DNA of 8,541 nucleotides from Nocardioidaceae bacterium. Its GTDB lineage: Bacteria; Actinomycetota; Actinomycetes; Propionibacteriales; Nocardioidaceae. The stretch's first letter is position 1, and the number at the start of each line of letters is the position of its first letter. Shown one piece after another: positions 7,117 through 8,541 of the stretch. The stretch is from NCBI GenBank assembly GCA_025966335.1, contig JAICRS010000124.1, positions 1-8,541 on the forward strand, in the 5' to 3' direction. Below the pieces are notes generated by a model. The model was not told where the DNA came from and ran no database searches. It saw only the letters and a program-made list of their open reading frames with translations. The position numbers and the translations under genes are program-made.

Positions 7117-7126
7117 GACGGGAACG

Positions 7127-7132
7127 AGTCTA
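7127..7132 (-). promoter_or_regulatory. Candidate -10 hexamer for hrpA
   Basis: On the minus strand this reads TAGACT (TANNNT), 10 bases before the hrpA ATG at 7116, so the transcript would have almost no leader. No Shine-Dalgarno sequence lies in between, which fits leaderless or near-leaderless translation. A clear -35 hexamer is absent. It also argues against the TTG at 7146, which would lie upstream of this promoter. Confidence 0.4.
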
Positions 7133-7209
7133 GGGCGGCCCGACAACCGGATTTACCGCCGAGGACCCGCACCGGTGACAGGTGACACGCCCGGGATGTC
7201 CGCGCGGCC

Positions 7210-7238
7210 TTGAGTGTCTTGCCCACGACGTGCAGGGT
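7210..7238 (+). promoter_or_regulatory. Candidate promoter of the HesB-like gene
   Basis: TTGAGT (7210-7215) and CAGGGT (7233-7238) are separated by 17 bases, the optimal spacing for a housekeeping sigma factor. The -35 matches TTGACA at four positions and the -10 keeps the A and final T of TANNNT. Transcription would start near 7245, giving a leader of about 35 nt that carries the GGAG site used for the GTG start. The call rests on sequence match only. Confidence 0.35.
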
Positions 7239-7278
7239 GGACGGGAACACAGAAAGCTATCGATCGGAGAACAGCCCA

Positions 7279-7566
7279 GTGCTCACCCTGACCGAGAACG
7301 CCAGCACAGTAGTCAAGAGCATCGTCGACCAGAGCGGCGGCACCGAGGACGGAGGCCTGCGGATCAGCCAGGACGCAGCCGACTCCCCCGCACTGCACGT
7401 GATGCCCACCGAGGCGCCCCAGCCCGGCGACCAGGTGCTCGAGGACAGCGGCGCCCGGGTCTTCCTGGAGGAGACCGCGGCCGTCACCCTCGACGACAAG
7501 ATCCTCGACGCGCAGGTCGACGACAACGGCGGGGTGCAGTTCACCATCGCCGTGCAGGACGCCTGA
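7279..7566 (+). CDS. HesB/IscA-like small protein lacking the Fe-S cysteines
   Basis: This 95-residue acidic protein starts MLTLTENASTVVKSIVDQ and has the layout of the actinobacterial proteins usually labelled Fe-S assembly protein HesB or iron-sulfur biosynthesis family: an N-terminal helix, GGLRIS, GDQVLEDSGARVFLEE, then the TLDDKILDAQVDDNGGVQFTI end. A-type carriers of this fold hold Fe-S clusters with three conserved cysteines, but this protein has no cysteine at all, so classical cluster binding is unlikely and its role is unknown. The GTG start at 7279 has GGAG at 7266-7269 upstream with suitable spacing and matches the family N-terminus; the open frame continues up to 7210 but that part does not look conserved. 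The gene is divergent from hrpA and stands alone, ending at a strong hairpin. No isc/suf genes are nearby. Confidence 0.85.
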   Translation: MLTLTENASTVVKSIVDQSGGTEDGGLRISQDAADSPALHVMPTEAPQPGDQVLEDSGARVFLEETAAVTLDDKILDAQVDDNGGVQFTIAVQDA

Positions 7567-7578
7567 CGCACGGCTCGA

Positions 7579-7622
7579 CATCACGGAGGCCCCGGACGGA
7601 GACGTTCGGGGCCTCCGTCATG
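7579..7622. terminator. Bidirectional hairpin terminator between the HesB-like and Nudix genes
   Basis: ACGGAGGCCCCG (7583-7594) pairs perfectly with CGGGGCCTCCGT (7607-7618). The stem extends inward by one G-U and two Watson-Crick pairs to a 6-base loop (7598-7603), and outward through one C-C mismatch to CAT/ATG at 7579-7622. It starts 13 bases after the HesB-like stop and ends 17 bases before the Nudix stop on the other strand, so it can end both transcripts. There is no T-tract. Confidence 0.8.
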
Positions 7623-7639
7623 CAGGCGAACGCGACCGC

Positions 7640-8341
7640 TCAACCGAACGTGGACCGCGTCAGCGGCGGGTGGAGCACCTCCGCGCCGCCGAACCGGAAC
7701 AGCTCGGCGGGCCGGCCCGGGCCGCGGGTCACCGCCCGGCCGACCCGCTCGAGGAAACCGGGGGTGCGGGTCACCTTGCGGTGGAAGTTGCCGGGATCGA
7801 GCCGGTGCCCCCACATCACCTCGTAGACCCGTCGCAGCTCGGCGACGGTGAACTCGTCGTCGACGAACTCGGTGGCCAGACCGGTGTACTCGAGCTTCGC
7901 GCGGGCGCGCTCCACCCCCTCACCGAGGATCTCGGCGTGGTCGAAGGCCAGCCGGCCCTCACCGAGCAGGAAGTCGACCGGCTTCCACTCCGCACCGGCC
8001 GCGTCAGACCCGGCCCGTGGCTCCGGTCCGTGCGGCAGCACCGCGAGCCAGGCCACGCTGACCACCCGGTGCCGCGGGTCGCGGCCCGGTGCGCCGAACG
8101 AGGCCAGCTGCTCGAGTCGTACGTCGCCCGTGGCGACCGCGGTCTCCTCACGGAGCTCCCGGACGGCCGCCTCGAGCAGGTCCTCGTCGGGATCGACGAA
8201 CCCGCCGGGCAGCGCCCACCGACCTGCGAACGGTTCCTCGCCCCGTTGCACGACCAGCGCGGCCAGCGCGTCCTCGCGGATGGTGAGGATGACGATGTCC
8301 ACGGTGACGTAGAAGAACGGATACCGGCTCGTGTAGACCAC
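7640..8341 (-). CDS. Nudix hydrolase with C-terminal winged helix (NrtR-like architecture)
   Basis: With the GTG start this protein has 233 residues. The N-terminal Nudix domain begins FYVTVDIVILTI and holds the Nudix box at 47-69: G47, E53, then R61-E62-L-R-E65-E66-T-A68-V. All acidic metal ligands are present; only the usual glycine is Ala68, so hydrolysis of an ADP-ribose-like nucleotide looks possible. The C-terminal part (about 160-233: FTVAELRRVYE, DPGNFHRKV, GRPAELFRF) matches the winged-helix domain of NrtR regulators, which repress NAD metabolism genes and respond to ADP-ribose. No NAD gene is in view, so it may be a regulator, an enzyme, or both. An ATG at 8386 would add 15 Arg/Val-rich residues without a Shine-Dalgarno sequence. 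I prefer the GTG because TAGGGT lies 7 bases before it and homologues I recall begin about there. Confidence 0.88.
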   Translation of the reverse strand: MVYTSRYPFFYVTVDIVILTIREDALAALVVQRGEEPFAGRWALPGGFVDPDEDLLEAAVRELREETAVATGDVRLEQLASFGAPGRDPRHRVVSVAWLAVLPHGPEPRAGSDAAGAEWKPVDFLLGEGRLAFDHAEILGEGVERARAKLEYTGLATEFVDDEFTVAELRRVYEVMWGHRLDPGNFHRKVTRTPGFLERVGRAVTRGPGRPAELFRFGGAEVLHPPLTRSTFG

Positions 8342-8348
8342 GACCGGA

Positions 8349-8354
8349 ACCCTA
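8349..8354 (-). promoter_or_regulatory. Candidate -10 hexamer for a leaderless Nudix transcript
   Basis: On the minus strand this reads TAGGGT (TANNNT), with exactly 7 bases between it and the GTG at 8341, so transcription could start at the start codon. It lies inside the longer frame that would begin at the ATG at 8386. If the promoter is real, the shorter protein is the correct one. No good -35 is visible. Confidence 0.35.
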
Positions 8355-8401
8355 ACGTCCGCTCTTCGGACTGACCGCAGCAACATTTAGTGTCACCGCA
8401 C

Positions 8402-8430
8402 GTTTGACGACCCGACACAGTGGGCAATCT
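8402..8430 (+). promoter_or_regulatory. Candidate promoter of the small membrane protein gene
   Basis: Two overlapping readings are possible. TTGACG (8404-8409) is a strong -35, followed after 15 bases by CAATCT (8425-8430), a short-spaced housekeeping promoter. Alternatively GTTT (8402-8405), 16 bases and GGGCAA (8422-8427) resemble the GTTT-N15-17-GGGTAT pattern of SigB/SigF-type stress sigma factors, with two mismatches in the -10. Either would place the start near 8434-8437, just before the Shine-Dalgarno sequence. Confidence 0.35.
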
Positions 8431-8453
8431 TCCTTCGAACAAGGAGGGAAATC

Positions 8454-8541
8454 ATGCTAGCGACCATTTTGTGGATCCTCGCCGTGATCCTGGTGATCTG
8501 GGGCATCGTGACCCTGGTCCGGGGCGGTGTCCTGATGGGCA
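8454..8541 (+). CDS. Small hydrophobic membrane protein (3' truncated by window edge)
   Basis: The first 29 residues are visible: one strongly hydrophobic helix, MLATILWILAVILVIWG then IVTLV, followed by RGGVLMG and the window edge. A perfect AAGGAGG Shine-Dalgarno sequence at 8441-8447, six bases before the ATG, makes the start secure and predicts strong translation; most other starts in the window lack such a site. The pattern resembles small actinobacterial membrane proteins of about 50 residues with two helices ending in a glycine-rich tail, but the rest is outside the window and no function is known to me. It is divergent from the Nudix gene. Confidence 0.8.
   Translation, partial: MLATILWILAVILVIWGIVTLVRGGVLMG

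Noticed and set aside
7117..7146. TTG start for hrpA at 7146
   Set aside because: It lies upstream of the candidate -10 hexamer and has no ribosome binding site; the ATG at 7116 gives a length close to E. coli HrpA.
7174..7188. Tandem GGTGACA GGTGACA, with the 10-mer GACAGGTGAC also found inverted at 1669-1678
   Set aside because: I considered a shared operator, but the two sites sit at different distances from the candidate promoters and one repeated 10-mer in 8.5 kb of skewed composition is weak evidence.

Overview
The window is very GC-rich, with G/C at almost every third codon position. Gene starts often lack a Shine-Dalgarno sequence, and several have a TANNNT-type -10 hexamer close to the start codon. 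Together with the protein families present, this points to an actinobacterial chromosome. A Pseudonocardiales-like origin is my guess and is not proven. I see no insertion sequence, phage gene, CRISPR array, tRNA or rRNA. The genes look like ordinary chromosomal genes packed tightly on both strands.

Layout, left to right. (1) The C-terminal end of an unrecognised protein (1-408, +). (2) arfB, a GGQ peptidyl-tRNA hydrolase for rescue of stalled ribosomes (590-1012, +). (3) Convergent to it, a small secreted protein of unknown function (1037-1618, -). (4) An endonuclease/exonuclease/phosphatase-fold hydrolase (1696-2655, -). (5) Divergent from that by only 28 bases, a solitary PemK/MazF-like protein with a leaderless-type promoter (2684-3139, +). 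(6) A large perfect hairpin (3139-3194) that nearly joins the stop codons of two convergent genes. (7) hrpA, a full-length 1306-residue DEAH-box RNA helicase that fills almost half the window (3196-7116, -). (8) Divergent from hrpA, a 95-residue HesB/IscA-like protein without cysteines (7279-7566, +). (9) A second bidirectional hairpin terminator (7579-7622). (10) A Nudix hydrolase with a C-terminal winged helix, of NrtR-like architecture (7640-8341, -). (11) The start of a small membrane protein with a perfect Shine-Dalgarno sequence (8454 to the window end, +).

The genes do not form one operon; most are single units in convergent or divergent pairs. Three of them nevertheless bear on translation and mRNA quality control: ArfB releases peptides from stalled ribosomes, HrpA is a helicase implicated in clearing stalled or collided ribosomes in E. 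coli, and PemK/MazF proteins are commonly mRNA endonucleases. I did not find a clear new multi-gene system. The most unusual sequence signals are a 22-bp, three-copy tandem repeat inside the start of hrpA, which is read in three different frames, and the compound palindrome between the mazF-like gene and hrpA.
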